This document shows positions 24,933 through 32,705 of a stretch of DNA of 64,000 nt, piece after piece. The stretch's first letter is position 1. Each line of letters starts with the position of its first letter. This stretch comes from Bacillota bacterium (GTDB lineage Bacteria > Bacillota_E > JAJZYS01 > JAJYTV01). The stretch covers positions 1-64,000 of the forward strand of contig JAJZVM010000004.1 in the NCBI GenBank assembly GCA_021845645.1, given 5' to 3'. The notes beneath the pieces are model-generated. The model searched no databases, was not told the origin of the DNA, and saw nothing but the letters and a program-made list of their open reading frames with translations. Made by a program: the position numbers and the translations under genes.

Positions 24933-26438
24933 TCAGTTGTAGCGCACCACCAGCCTGCGCCCATAGATCTTGGGGAATTGCAGCGCGAGCCGTTCGATCT
25001 CGCCGAACGGCACTTGCGGCGGCGGCGCGATGCCCGCGACACCGAGAGTGATCAGGGAAGGCGTGATGTCGGCGGCGATCTCGGCCTTCTGGCCCGGGTC
25101 GCTGCGCGCGAGCGCCTCGGAGAAGGCCGCTGCAAGGCCCAGCCGCTGCGCCAGAACGGTGTCGCCCCGCTCGAGGAGGTCCAGATAGGGGACCAGGACG
25201 TCGCGCAGGTGACGCGGCCCCTCGTAGGACGCGGCCGCCGCCAGCAGCACCTGCTCGCGGTGGCTGAGCCCGAACAGACGCGCGCCAAGGACGATGGCAA
25301 ACGTGTGGCGGTGTCGGTCGTAGAAGTTCACTCGGCGCCCCACGCCGCGCAGCCGCGCAGCCGCACGCCCGAGCGCCAGTGCGTCCGTCTGCGGCAGCAG
25401 GGGTGCGAACGCCGAGAGGAGCCCTTCGGCGAGGTCCAGCTGCGCCTCGTCCGGCTCCTCGCCCAATTGGAAGAGCAGGTTCTCGCAACTCTGGGCGAGG
25501 AGGTCTTCCGCCTGCGGCAGCGCGGCGCCGTAGAGGCGGCGGTACAGGAGTCCCTCGCGGAGGCCCGCGCCGCTGATCACGATCTCACTCGGGGCGAGAT
25601 GGTCCACGATCGCCGCCGCGATCAGCAGTGCGCTCGGCACAAGCTCCGCGCGGTGCAGGGCGAGGCCCGGCACCTTGCGGCGGTCGCGCAGGCTCATGCG
25701 GAGGAGCCTGCGCAGCAGCGTGGCGATCACGTCCGGCGGCATGCGGTAGTTGTGCAGGGACGGGAAGGGATAGTGCGCCGCCGCCTGGTGCAGCTTCGCG
25801 ATGCTGCGAAAGCTGCCACCGAGTGCGACGAGCGGCAGCCCCCGCTCGGGCTGCGGCACGCTCGTCTGCAGAAGGCTGCGCACGTGTTGGGCCGCGGCCT
25901 CCGTCTGGTCCAGGGACGGCGGGTCGCCCTGCAGAAACTGCTGGTGCAGCGTGACGGCTCCGAAGGGAGCGCTGGACGCCTGCACGAGCTGGCGCTGCGC
26001 GAAGCGACTGACTTCCGTGCTGGCACCGCCGAGGTCGCAGAGGTAGCCGCTCTGCACAGGAAGCGTCGCCACGGCGCCGAGGAAGCCAAGCCTGGCCTCC
26101 TCCTCGCCGTCCAGGACGGACAGCGGCACGCCGGCCGTGCGGCCGAGCTGCGCGGCGAAGGCCGCGCCGTCACGCGCAGCGCGCAGGGCCGCAGTCCCTA
26201 CCGCCTCGCTCTCGCGCGCACCAAGGTGGCGCGCCCTCTGGCAGAGCGACCGGTAGACCGCCTGGGCGCGCCCGATCTCGCCCACAAGGCGCCCCTCGCT
26301 GGCGAGGGCGTCGCCCAGCCGCAAGATGGCCCTCTCCTCGTCGACAACCCGCCAGCGCTTCGCCTCCCCGACCTCGACGACGAGCAGTCGGGCGGAGTGT
26401 GAGCCGATGTCGAGAAAGGCGTGACGTCCGCTTCTCAC
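24933..26438 (-). CDS. Ppx/GppA phosphatase (exopolyphosphatase-like)
   Basis: Enzyme of 501 residues of the actin-like Ppx/GppA family, which removes phosphate from polyphosphate or pppGpp. The nucleotide-binding motifs are LDIGSHSARLLVVEV at the start and LCDLGGASTEVSRF near residue 135; GGSFRSIAKL and VISGAGLREGLLY are also typical. The C-terminal third (NFYDRHRHTFAIVLGARLF onward) is the helical domain of long Ppx proteins. GTG at 26438 overlaps the stop of the upstream HD gene (GTGA). Last gene of an overlapping operon; which substrate it prefers is not determined by sequence. Confidence 0.88.
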   Translation of the reverse strand: MRSGRHAFLDIGSHSARLLVVEVGEAKRWRVVDEERAILRLGDALASEGRLVGEIGRAQAVYRSLCQRARHLGARESEAVGTAALRAARDGAAFAAQLGRTAGVPLSVLDGEEEARLGFLGAVATLPVQSGYLCDLGGASTEVSRFAQRQLVQASSAPFGAVTLHQQFLQGDPPSLDQTEAAAQHVRSLLQTSVPQPERGLPLVALGGSFRSIAKLHQAAAHYPFPSLHNYRMPPDVIATLLRRLLRMSLRDRRKVPGLALHRAELVPSALLIAAAIVDHLAPSEIVISGAGLREGLLYRRLYGAALPQAEDLLAQSCENLLFQLGEEPDEAQLDLAEGLLSAFAPLLPQTDALALGRAAARLRGVGRRVNFYDRHRHTFAIVLGARLFGLSHREQVLLAAAASYEGPRHLRDVLVPYLDLLERGDTVLAQRLGLAAAFSEALARSDPGQKAEIAADITPSLITLGVAGIAPPPQVPFGEIERLALQFPKIYGRRLVVRYN

Positions 26439-27025
26439 CGCATCGCCTCGGAAAAGCGGATCGGCCCGCCGCAGAGGTCCGCGAGCATATCCGCCTTGTC
26501 GGCGAGGCGCACCGCGAACGGCCTCGGGTCGAGGCCGCCAACCAGGATGTCGAAGCCGCCGTCACGCGATAGCACCTGCGTGATGACGGCGGTCTGCGTG
26601 TGCTCGTAGTCGAGCGCATCCGCCACGCGCAGCAGGGCCGACAGCCAGAGCAGGGCCTGCCGGCGCTCCTTCGGCCAGTCCTTCGGCGCAGGGCGCGGCC
26701 GCTTGCGGTGGTTGCGCACGACGCCCGAGAGCAGCAGGCGGTCCGCCGCCGGGTAGTCGCGCATCTCCTGGTCGTGTGCGATCAGGTAGGCGCCATGGCG
26801 GTGGTGACCCTTGGCGGCGACGAAGTAGCCGATGTCGTGCAGGTGCGCCGCGTGCGAGAGGACGCGCTCGGCATCCTCCCCGAGCATGTGCATCGGCGAA
26901 AACGCCTCGTAGAGCTGGCGCGCGAGCTTTGCGACATGGTCGCCGTGCCGGCCGTCGCTGCCGTACTTCACCGAGGTCGCGGCGACAGCCGCGTCCGCTG
27001 CGATGGCACTCCCTTCCCGTCTCAT
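26435..27025 (-). CDS. HD-domain protein (Ppx-associated)
   Basis: Protein of 196 residues with an HD phosphohydrolase-like domain: HGDHVAKLARQLYEAF, AAHLHDIGYFVAAKGHHRHGAYLI, and LRVADALDYEHT give the expected His, His-Asp and Asp positions. It resembles the HD-like C-terminal domain of long Ppx/GppA proteins, here as a separate polypeptide directly upstream of Ppx. It may form a complex with Ppx (inference). ATG at 27025 follows GGGGGAGGCGAGGGG and overlaps the upstream stop (ATGA). Confidence 0.85.
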   Translation of the reverse strand: MRREGSAIAADAAVAATSVKYGSDGRHGDHVAKLARQLYEAFSPMHMLGEDAERVLSHAAHLHDIGYFVAAKGHHRHGAYLIAHDQEMRDYPAADRLLLSGVVRNHRKRPRPAPKDWPKERRQALLWLSALLRVADALDYEHTQTAVITQVLSRDGGFDILVGGLDPRPFAVRLADKADMLADLCGGPIRFSEAMR

Positions 27026-27684
27026 GACCCCTCGCCTCCCCCGATGCCTTGCAAGGCCTGCCGCACGAGGGCCAAGGCGGCGGCGGCCACCCTGTCCCGG
27101 TCGGCGGAGGCATCGAGCGCCTTGACCGCCTGTCCGTCGACGCGCCGGTGGAAGAGTGCGTCGAGCTGGTGCTGGTAGCGGATCAGCATGGCCTGCGGAT
27201 CGCGTCGGAATGTCGCCCCGAGCCCTGACTCCCTTGGCGTGAGGAAGCGGCGGCGCTCAAGCATGCGCAGGAGGCGCAGGCGCGCGTCGGCTTCCAGGAC
27301 GAGCGTCAGGTCGGGCGGCGGCAGGAATGCGAGCACCCCCGCCGCCCAGGTCGCGTCGATGCCGCGCGCCTCGGCGCGCACGACGGGCGTCAGGGTGTAG
27401 CGGTCGCACAGCACGACGCCGCCAGACGCGAGCGCCGGCGCGATCTCCTGGTGCCAGATGTCCGCGAGGTCCGCGGCGTAGAGCAGGAACAGCGCGCGCT
27501 CGGAGATGTCGGCGCGGCGCTGCAGATCCCTGAGCGGCACCCGCATGCCCCGGGACCCTCTGAGGCGCACGGTCGCGACCGGATGGCCGTCTTGGGCGAG
27601 CGCCGTTCGCACGCGGTGCACAACGCTTGTCCGACCTACGCCGTCCGCCCCTTCGACGACGATCAGCCTGCCCGTACCGCTCAT
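27022..27684 (-). CDS. Thymidylate-kinase-like protein with Lys-to-Arg P-loop
   Basis: Protein of 220 residues of the dTMP kinase fold. IVVEGADGVGRTSVVHRVR is the P-loop, VVLCDRYTLTPVVRAEARG the DR(Y/F) motif, and a lid-like region MLERRRFLTPRESG follows. The invariant P-loop lysine is arginine, which normally destroys kinase activity, although the DRY motif is intact. It is followed by a second, canonical copy upstream in the same operon. It may be a regulatory or pseudo-kinase partner (inference). ATG at 27684 follows GGGGAGGC and overlaps the other kinase gene. Confidence 0.75.
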   Translation of the reverse strand: MSGTGRLIVVEGADGVGRTSVVHRVRTALAQDGHPVATVRLRGSRGMRVPLRDLQRRADISERALFLLYAADLADIWHQEIAPALASGGVVLCDRYTLTPVVRAEARGIDATWAAGVLAFLPPPDLTLVLEADARLRLLRMLERRRFLTPRESGLGATFRRDPQAMLIRYQHQLDALFHRRVDGQAVKALDASADRDRVAAAALALVRQALQGIGGGEGS

Positions 27685-28349
27685 CCGGACGCCTCCCCGA
27701 GCAGACGTTGCACTGCTTGGCGCAGTATGCGCTGCTGGCTGCGCATCGGCAGCGTCGCATCGATCACCACGTAGCCGTGGCCCTCCGCAATCGCGGCGTA
27801 GTGCGCGGCGACGCGGCTCTGGAAGCGGACAAAACTCTCGTAGGGGTCCGCGCCGAGGTCGAGATCGAGGCCTGCCTCGTAGTGCGAGAACGCCGGGCGG
27901 CCCCGCAGGATGCGCGCTGCCGCCACTTCCGGCGGAACGCGGAAGTAGAACGTGAGATCAGCGGGCCTGGCAAAGCCGTAGAGCTCCGCGATCCACTCCC
28001 TCGACAGGCCGCGCGCACCGTCGCGCGCCAGGGCGGTGCCGGTATAACGGTCGCAGAGCACGTGCACGCCGAGGCGCAGGCGCGGCAGAATCTCGCGCTC
28101 GTAGCGGTCGGCGAAATCGGCGGCGTGCAAAAGCGCGAAGCCGTGCGGCGAGAGTTGGCGCCCGGCCTTCAGTTCCTTGATCAGCGGATGCACCGCGGGG
28201 CTCGAGTTCCAGTTGCTGCGGTGCACCGCAAGGCCCTGGCGCTGAAGGTGGCGCAGCAGAAGCCCGATCTGCGTGCTCTTGCCCGATCCGTCCAGTCCCT
28301 CGACGGCGATCAGGAGACCGCTCTCCCTCGCCCGGCGTCGTCTCGCCAC
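27681..28349 (-). CDS. Thymidylate kinase-like nucleoside monophosphate kinase
   Basis: Protein of 222 residues with the intact P-loop IAVEGLDGSGKSTQIGLLL, DR motif VHVLCDRYTGTALARDGARG, and a lid region with ARILRGRPAFSHYEAGLD. These match dTMP kinases, but the pairing with a P-loop-defective paralogue and with Ppx suggests it need not be the housekeeping Tmk. GTG at 28349 is the likely start, with a G-rich site upstream. It is 41 bases downstream of an MFS gene on the same strand and overlaps the next gene by four bases. Confidence 0.8.
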   Translation of the reverse strand: MARRRRARESGLLIAVEGLDGSGKSTQIGLLLRHLQRQGLAVHRSNWNSSPAVHPLIKELKAGRQLSPHGFALLHAADFADRYEREILPRLRLGVHVLCDRYTGTALARDGARGLSREWIAELYGFARPADLTFYFRVPPEVAAARILRGRPAFSHYEAGLDLDLGADPYESFVRFQSRVAAHYAAIAEGHGYVVIDATLPMRSQQRILRQAVQRLLGEASG

Positions 28350-28390
28350 CTCGCCACCCCCGCGCCCGATCTCGCGACATCCATCTCCAG

Positions 28391-29764
28391 CTAGGAAGCC
28401 TCGCTCGCCTGGCGGGACGCGCCCCGCACGTCCGGTACCAGCAGGAAGATCGCGACACCTATCAACGATATCAGCGCCACGGCAGCGAACATGCCCGTGA
28501 AGCGGTGCCAGGCCATCGCGAGCGTGAGCAGCACCGGTCCCGCGGCGATGCCCACCGAACGGAAGACGGCGACATTGGCCAGGGCCTCACCGGTCTGCTC
28601 CTCGTGGTAGAGGCCGATCGCGAGCCGGTTGAGCGGTGCTCCCATGGTGAACGTGGTCCCCACTCCGAAGGCCAGCATCGCGAAGATGAAGCGCACGAGC
28701 GTCAATCCGGGCAGGGCGAGGAGCACGCCTCCGAGCGCCGCGAACGCAAGCCCCGCCTGCAGCACCCCCCTACCGCCGAGCCGGTCCGACATGATGCCCG
28801 CGACCGGGGCCAGCACCGCCGCGGAGAGGGCGGCGGGCATGAGGGCGAAGCCCGAGCCCAGCACGCCGAGGCCGAGGTTCTCCTGCGCCAGCGTCGGCAC
28901 GAAGAGGGCGGCCGACATGTCGACGCCGATCACCGCGGCGCCGGCCACCAGCGCGGCGCCGGAAACTCCCCGCATGGCGTGCGGGTCGAGGAAGGGCGTG
29001 CCGCCCGGTCTGCGCTCGCGGGCGATGAAGACGGCAAGCAGCAGCAGCGCGCCGAGCAGCGTCGCGATCCGGAGATCACCCGCGTCGTCCAGCGACACGA
29101 GCGCAAGCGCGAGGAAGAGGGCGAAGACGATGCCCGCAAGGAAGTCCGGCGCCTCCCGCCGCGACCGTTCCGACTCCGGCAGGCCGAGGCCCAGCACGAG
29201 CACCGCGGCGGCGATCGGAATGTTGATCAGGAAGATCCAGGGCCAGCCGAAGAACTGGGCCAGCGCTCCGCCGAGGTTCGGCCCGACGATGCTCGCGACG
29301 CCGAACACCGCGCCGAAGATGCCGAGCGCCATGCCGCGGCGCCCGGGCGGGAAGAGGCGCGTCCCCTCGGCCTGCGCGTTCGGGTAGACGGCTCCGGCGC
29401 CGAGGCCCTGCACCGCGCGCGCGAGCAGGAATACCCAGAAGACGTGCGACAGGGCGGCGATCGTCGACGCGACGGCGAAGGCGACGATGCCGAAGAGGAA
29501 TATCCTCCGGCGGCCATGCCGGTCGCCGGCAGCGCCTGCCAGCACCGTCGCAGCGACGTACGTCACGCTGTAGATGGTGACGGTCCAGGCCATCCACGCG
29601 AGGCTGATGTGGAAGCTGCGCGCGATCAGCGGGAAGGCCGGTCCCAGGATCCCCATGTCGAGGGCTCCGACGAATACGCCCAGGAGATAGACGACGAGGA
29701 CGCGGAAGTTTGGGCGCAGCGCGTGTCCCTCCTCTGTCTCACTCCGGTCACGACCCGACGTCAT
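28391..29764 (-). CDS. MFS transporter, 14-helix DHA2-like
   Basis: Membrane exporter of about 457 residues. Motif A is GDRHGRRRIFLFG, motif C-like GIFGAVFGVASIVGPNLGGAL marks drug:H+ antiporters, and WPWIFLINIPIA is the usual DHA2 segment after helix 6. Substrate unknown. The start is uncertain: ATG at 29764 has no clear ribosome binding site, while a perfect GAGGAGG lies eight bases before a CTG at 29719, which would give a protein beginning LRPNFRVLVVYLL. It probably heads the operon containing the two kinases, HD protein and Ppx. Confidence 0.85.
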   Translation of the reverse strand: MTSGRDRSETEEGHALRPNFRVLVVYLLGVFVGALDMGILGPAFPLIARSFHISLAWMAWTVTIYSVTYVAATVLAGAAGDRHGRRRIFLFGIVAFAVASTIAALSHVFWVFLLARAVQGLGAGAVYPNAQAEGTRLFPPGRRGMALGIFGAVFGVASIVGPNLGGALAQFFGWPWIFLINIPIAAAVLVLGLGLPESERSRREAPDFLAGIVFALFLALALVSLDDAGDLRIATLLGALLLLAVFIARERRPGGTPFLDPHAMRGVSGAALVAGAAVIGVDMSAALFVPTLAQENLGLGVLGSGFALMPAALSAAVLAPVAGIMSDRLGGRGVLQAGLAFAALGGVLLALPGLTLVRFIFAMLAFGVGTTFTMGAPLNRLAIGLYHEEQTGEALANVAVFRSVGIAAGPVLLTLAMAWHRFTGMFAAVALISLIGVAIFLLVPDVRGASRQASEAS

Positions 29765-30278
29765 GGTCTGCGAGGCCCCATGCCTCGACTGGCGCCGCGC
29801 AGCAGAGCACGCGGTGGCCGAGGCTGGCGCGCGAGGGCCTGGGCCGAAACCCGCCTTGCGGGTGCCTGCCCGGCTCGGGGAGGGGAAGACATCGCCTCCG
29901 GACCTTCGCGCAGGCGGCCTGTCTCGGGACCGGCTGGCGCGCGCCTGCGGTTCCTGCGACGACCACATTGTAGACCATGGCCTGCCGCCCGCCCGGGTCA
30001 CGGTGTACCGGACGATCGCCACCGCACGGAGACCGTGGCCACGCCGGTCTCCCAGGTCGCCGGCGCGGCATGGCAAAGCGCCCCGAAGGCTTCCCTGCCC
30101 CTGGTTCCCGATGCCGTCGCGCAGCTCGGCGCTGCGGCCTGCGTCCGCCCGCACCGGGCCTGGCATGTCCGCCACCTTCCGCGGCGATGGCCCTTATCCC
30201 TGCCGGCGCGACGTCTTAATGCACCCTCTGCGCACCGTCGACGGCAGTCCGCAGCTTGATGCGTCCTGTCCTGTCGCA
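29765..30278. other. Intergenic region, no gene seen
   Basis: About 510 bases between two minus-strand genes. No frame has a plausible ribosome binding site with a recognisable or well-biased product. A TTGTAGACCATGG-type stretch near 29970 is the only relatively A+T-rich point. The promoter of the MFS-kinase-ppx operon should lie here but I could not place it. Confidence 0.4.
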
Positions 30279-30313
30279 GGCGGCCGTGCCCCCTTGCAGA
30301 GGACACGGCCGCC
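30279..30313 (-). terminator. Hairpin downstream of the thioredoxin-like gene
   Basis: GGCGGCCGTG pairs with CACGGCCGCC around a 15-base loop, 18 bases after the stop codon of the minus-strand thioredoxin-like gene. No T-run. Confidence 0.5.
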
Positions 30314-30330
30314 ATTCCCGCGCTTGGGCG

Positions 30331-30798
30331 TCAGGCGTGCGGGGCCTCAACGAGCCGCAGCACATCCTTCCGGCCATGGACCCCTACGAGCGCACCCTGG
30401 ATCCGGCCGTCCGCACCGATCAGCACGGCGGTGGGCAGGTCCGTCACCTGGTAGGCGTCCGCGATCTCGCCATAGCGGTCGAGGTAGAGCGGTGCGGGGC
30501 TCCTCAGGCGCTGCCAAAGGTGCTCGATGTCACCGGGAAGTTCCGACGGCAGCAGGTCGATCGGCACCACGTCAACTCCGGCGCGACGCACGGCCCTGTC
30601 CCGCGCCAGATACGTCAGATAGGTCGGGCAGCGGCGGCACCAGCTCGCGAAGAACACGAGCAGGTGGCGGCGCCCCTTCAGCTTCAACGTCTCCGTGGTG
30701 CCGCCGAGGCGCTGCACGACGACAGGCGGCGCGGCTGTCCCCGGCCTGAGGGCGGGTTCCGCCAGCACGAGGCGAAGCAGGATCGGCAGGTAGAGCAT
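30331..30798 (-). CDS. Thioredoxin-like redox protein (TlpA/ResA type)
   Basis: Protein of 155 residues. A short hydrophobic N-terminus (MLYLPILLRLVLA) may anchor it or act as a weak signal. The thioredoxin fold follows with LLVFFASWCRRCPTYLTYL, where Cys-Arg-Arg-Cys is the active site, and a cis-proline segment VTDLPTAVLIGADGR. Such proteins reduce extracytoplasmic disulfides, for example in cytochrome c assembly. ATG at 30798 has AGAAGGGAT upstream; an alternative start at 30927 would add a polar extension without a site. It is divergent from the ABC exporter genes. Confidence 0.85.
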   Translation of the reverse strand: MLYLPILLRLVLAEPALRPGTAAPPVVVQRLGGTTETLKLKGRRHLLVFFASWCRRCPTYLTYLARDRAVRRAGVDVVPIDLLPSELPGDIEHLWQRLRSPAPLYLDRYGEIADAYQVTDLPTAVLIGADGRIQGALVGVHGRKDVLRLVEAPHA

Positions 30799-30971
30799 TT
30801 CATATCCCTTCTTGCAGGGTCCGCGCGGCAGATCGAGAAGGAGGTATGCGTTGCGTCGCGCGTCCAAGTGCAAGTCTTCCCCCGCCTGCCGCGGCCTTAC
30901 GCCGGCGGGAGCGATTTCATGCGCCAAGGAGGTAGCTCGACATCCGGCAGTTCCTCAAGATCCGAGACCTC

Positions 30972-32705
30972 GTGCGGCCGGAATTCCGGTTCTACGCCAT
31001 CGGGTTGACGGCCTTGATCCTGGCCGACCTCCTGCAGCTGATCACACCGCAGATCCTGCGGCTTTTCGTGAATACGGTGACAGGGCCCGGCGCAAGCATG
31101 CCGAAGCTCCTGCCCTACGCCCTCGCCATGGTGGCGGCGGGTCTGTTCATCCTCATCCTCCGCTTCTTCTGGCGCACCAATTGCTTCGGCGCCTCGCGCC
31201 GCATCGAGTACCGCCTGCGCCGCAAGCTCTTCGGCCACCTGACAGGACTGTCGGCCGACTTCTTCAACCACCACAAGGTGGGCGACCTGATGGCGCACGC
31301 GACGAACGACGTCCAGGCGGTCCGCATGTCGTTCGCCATGGGCGTCGTCGCGGCGGTGGACTCGTCCTTCCTGATCGTCTCCACCATCCTCATCATGTTC
31401 GGCGCGATCTCCCCCTCGCTCGCGTTCTTCGCCCTTCTGCCGCTGCCGCTTTCGGCCGTCGTGGCAGGCAGTCTGGGCAAGGTCATCCACCATCGCTTCG
31501 TCAAGGTGCAGGCCGCCTTCGCCGACATGACCGACGACGTGCAGGAGAACTTCTCCGGCATTCGCGTCGTCAAGGGATTCGCGCAGGAGGAGCCGGAGCT
31601 CGCCAAGTTCCTCGCGCGCAGCCAGGCTTACGTGCGGCGCAACATGGAGCTTGTGCGCGTCTGGGGGCTCTTCGACCCTCTCGTGGACGCGATCGGCGGC
31701 ATCTCGTTCGCCATCGCCACGGCCTACGGCGGCTATCTCGTTCTGCTCGGCCGCCTTCAGCTCGGCGAATACGTGGCCTTCCTCTACTACCTCGGACTCC
31801 TGCGCGGACCGATGGCCGGTGCTGGCTGGGTCATCAACATCCTGCAGCGCGGCGCCGCGTCGATGGAGCGCCTGAACAACCTTTTCGCGCTGACCCCCGA
31901 TATCCGCGAAGCCGAGCACGCGATCCCGCTGCCCTCCCCAGGTGGTGCGATCTCGGTGCGCGGCCTGAGCTTCACCTACGAGCAGGCGACGCGTCCAGCG
32001 CTGCAGGGGGTGAGCTTCGACCTTCAGCCGGGCCAGACGCTGGGTGTCATCGGCCCGATCGGCAGCGGCAAGTCCACCCTGGCGAACCTCCTGATGCGCA
32101 TCTACGAGGCACCGGCGGGCACGATCCTGCTGGACGGGCACGACATCCAGAGCCTGCGCATCGAGGACGTGCGCGCCGCCTACGGCTATGCGCCGCAGGA
32201 CGCCTTCCTCTTTTCCGAGACGATCGCCGACAACATCGCGTTCGCCAGGCCCGACGCGAGCCGCGACGAGGTGGAGCGGGCCGCGCGGCAAGCCGCCGTC
32301 CACGACAACATCGTCGAATTCCCCCAGGGCTACGACACGCTCGTGGGTGAGCGCGGCGTCACGCTCTCGGGCGGCCAGAAGCAGCGCGTCGCCATCGCGC
32401 GCGCCCTCGTGCAGGATCCGCCGGTGCTGCTTCTGGACGACAGCCTCTCCGCCGTCGACACGCAGACCGAGTCCGAGATCCTGGACGCCCTGCGCAAGGA
32501 GCGCACCGGCTGCACCAACGTCATCATCGCCCATCGCATCTCGGCCATCTCGCACGCCGATCTCATCCTGTTCCTCGAGGACGGCCGGGTCGTCGAGCGC
32601 GGCTGCCACCAGGAACTTCTCCGGCTCGGCGGCCGGTACAAGGAGCTCTACGACCGCCAGCTCCTCGAGGAGCGCATCCTGCACCGCGCGGAGGAGGGAG
32701 CCTGA
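30972..32705 (+). CDS. Heterodimeric ABC exporter subunit (YheI/BmrC type)
   Basis: Half-transporter of at least 577 residues: six-helix membrane domain, then an ATPase with Walker A GPIGSGKSTLANLL, signature LSGGQKQRVAIARALV and Walker B LLLDDSLSAVD. The catalytic glutamate after Walker B is Asp, as in the degenerate-site subunit of BmrCD and TM287/288. GTG at 30972 is the first standard start, but AAGGAGGT at 30926-30933 lies eight bases before an in-frame ATC at 30942, and translation from there (RQFLKIRDLVRPEF) gives the normal family N-terminus. The true start is probably ATC. It is coupled to the next gene as TGATG. Confidence 0.92.
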   Translation: MRPEFRFYAIGLTALILADLLQLITPQILRLFVNTVTGPGASMPKLLPYALAMVAAGLFILILRFFWRTNCFGASRRIEYRLRRKLFGHLTGLSADFFNHHKVGDLMAHATNDVQAVRMSFAMGVVAAVDSSFLIVSTILIMFGAISPSLAFFALLPLPLSAVVAGSLGKVIHHRFVKVQAAFADMTDDVQENFSGIRVVKGFAQEEPELAKFLARSQAYVRRNMELVRVWGLFDPLVDAIGGISFAIATAYGGYLVLLGRLQLGEYVAFLYYLGLLRGPMAGAGWVINILQRGAASMERLNNLFALTPDIREAEHAIPLPSPGGAISVRGLSFTYEQATRPALQGVSFDLQPGQTLGVIGPIGSGKSTLANLLMRIYEAPAGTILLDGHDIQSLRIEDVRAAYGYAPQDAFLFSETIADNIAFARPDASRDEVERAARQAAVHDNIVEFPQGYDTLVGERGVTLSGGQKQRVAIARALVQDPPVLLLDDSLSAVDTQTESEILDALRKERTGCTNVIIAHRISAISHADLILFLEDGRVVERGCHQELLRLGGRYKELYDRQLLEERILHRAEEGA

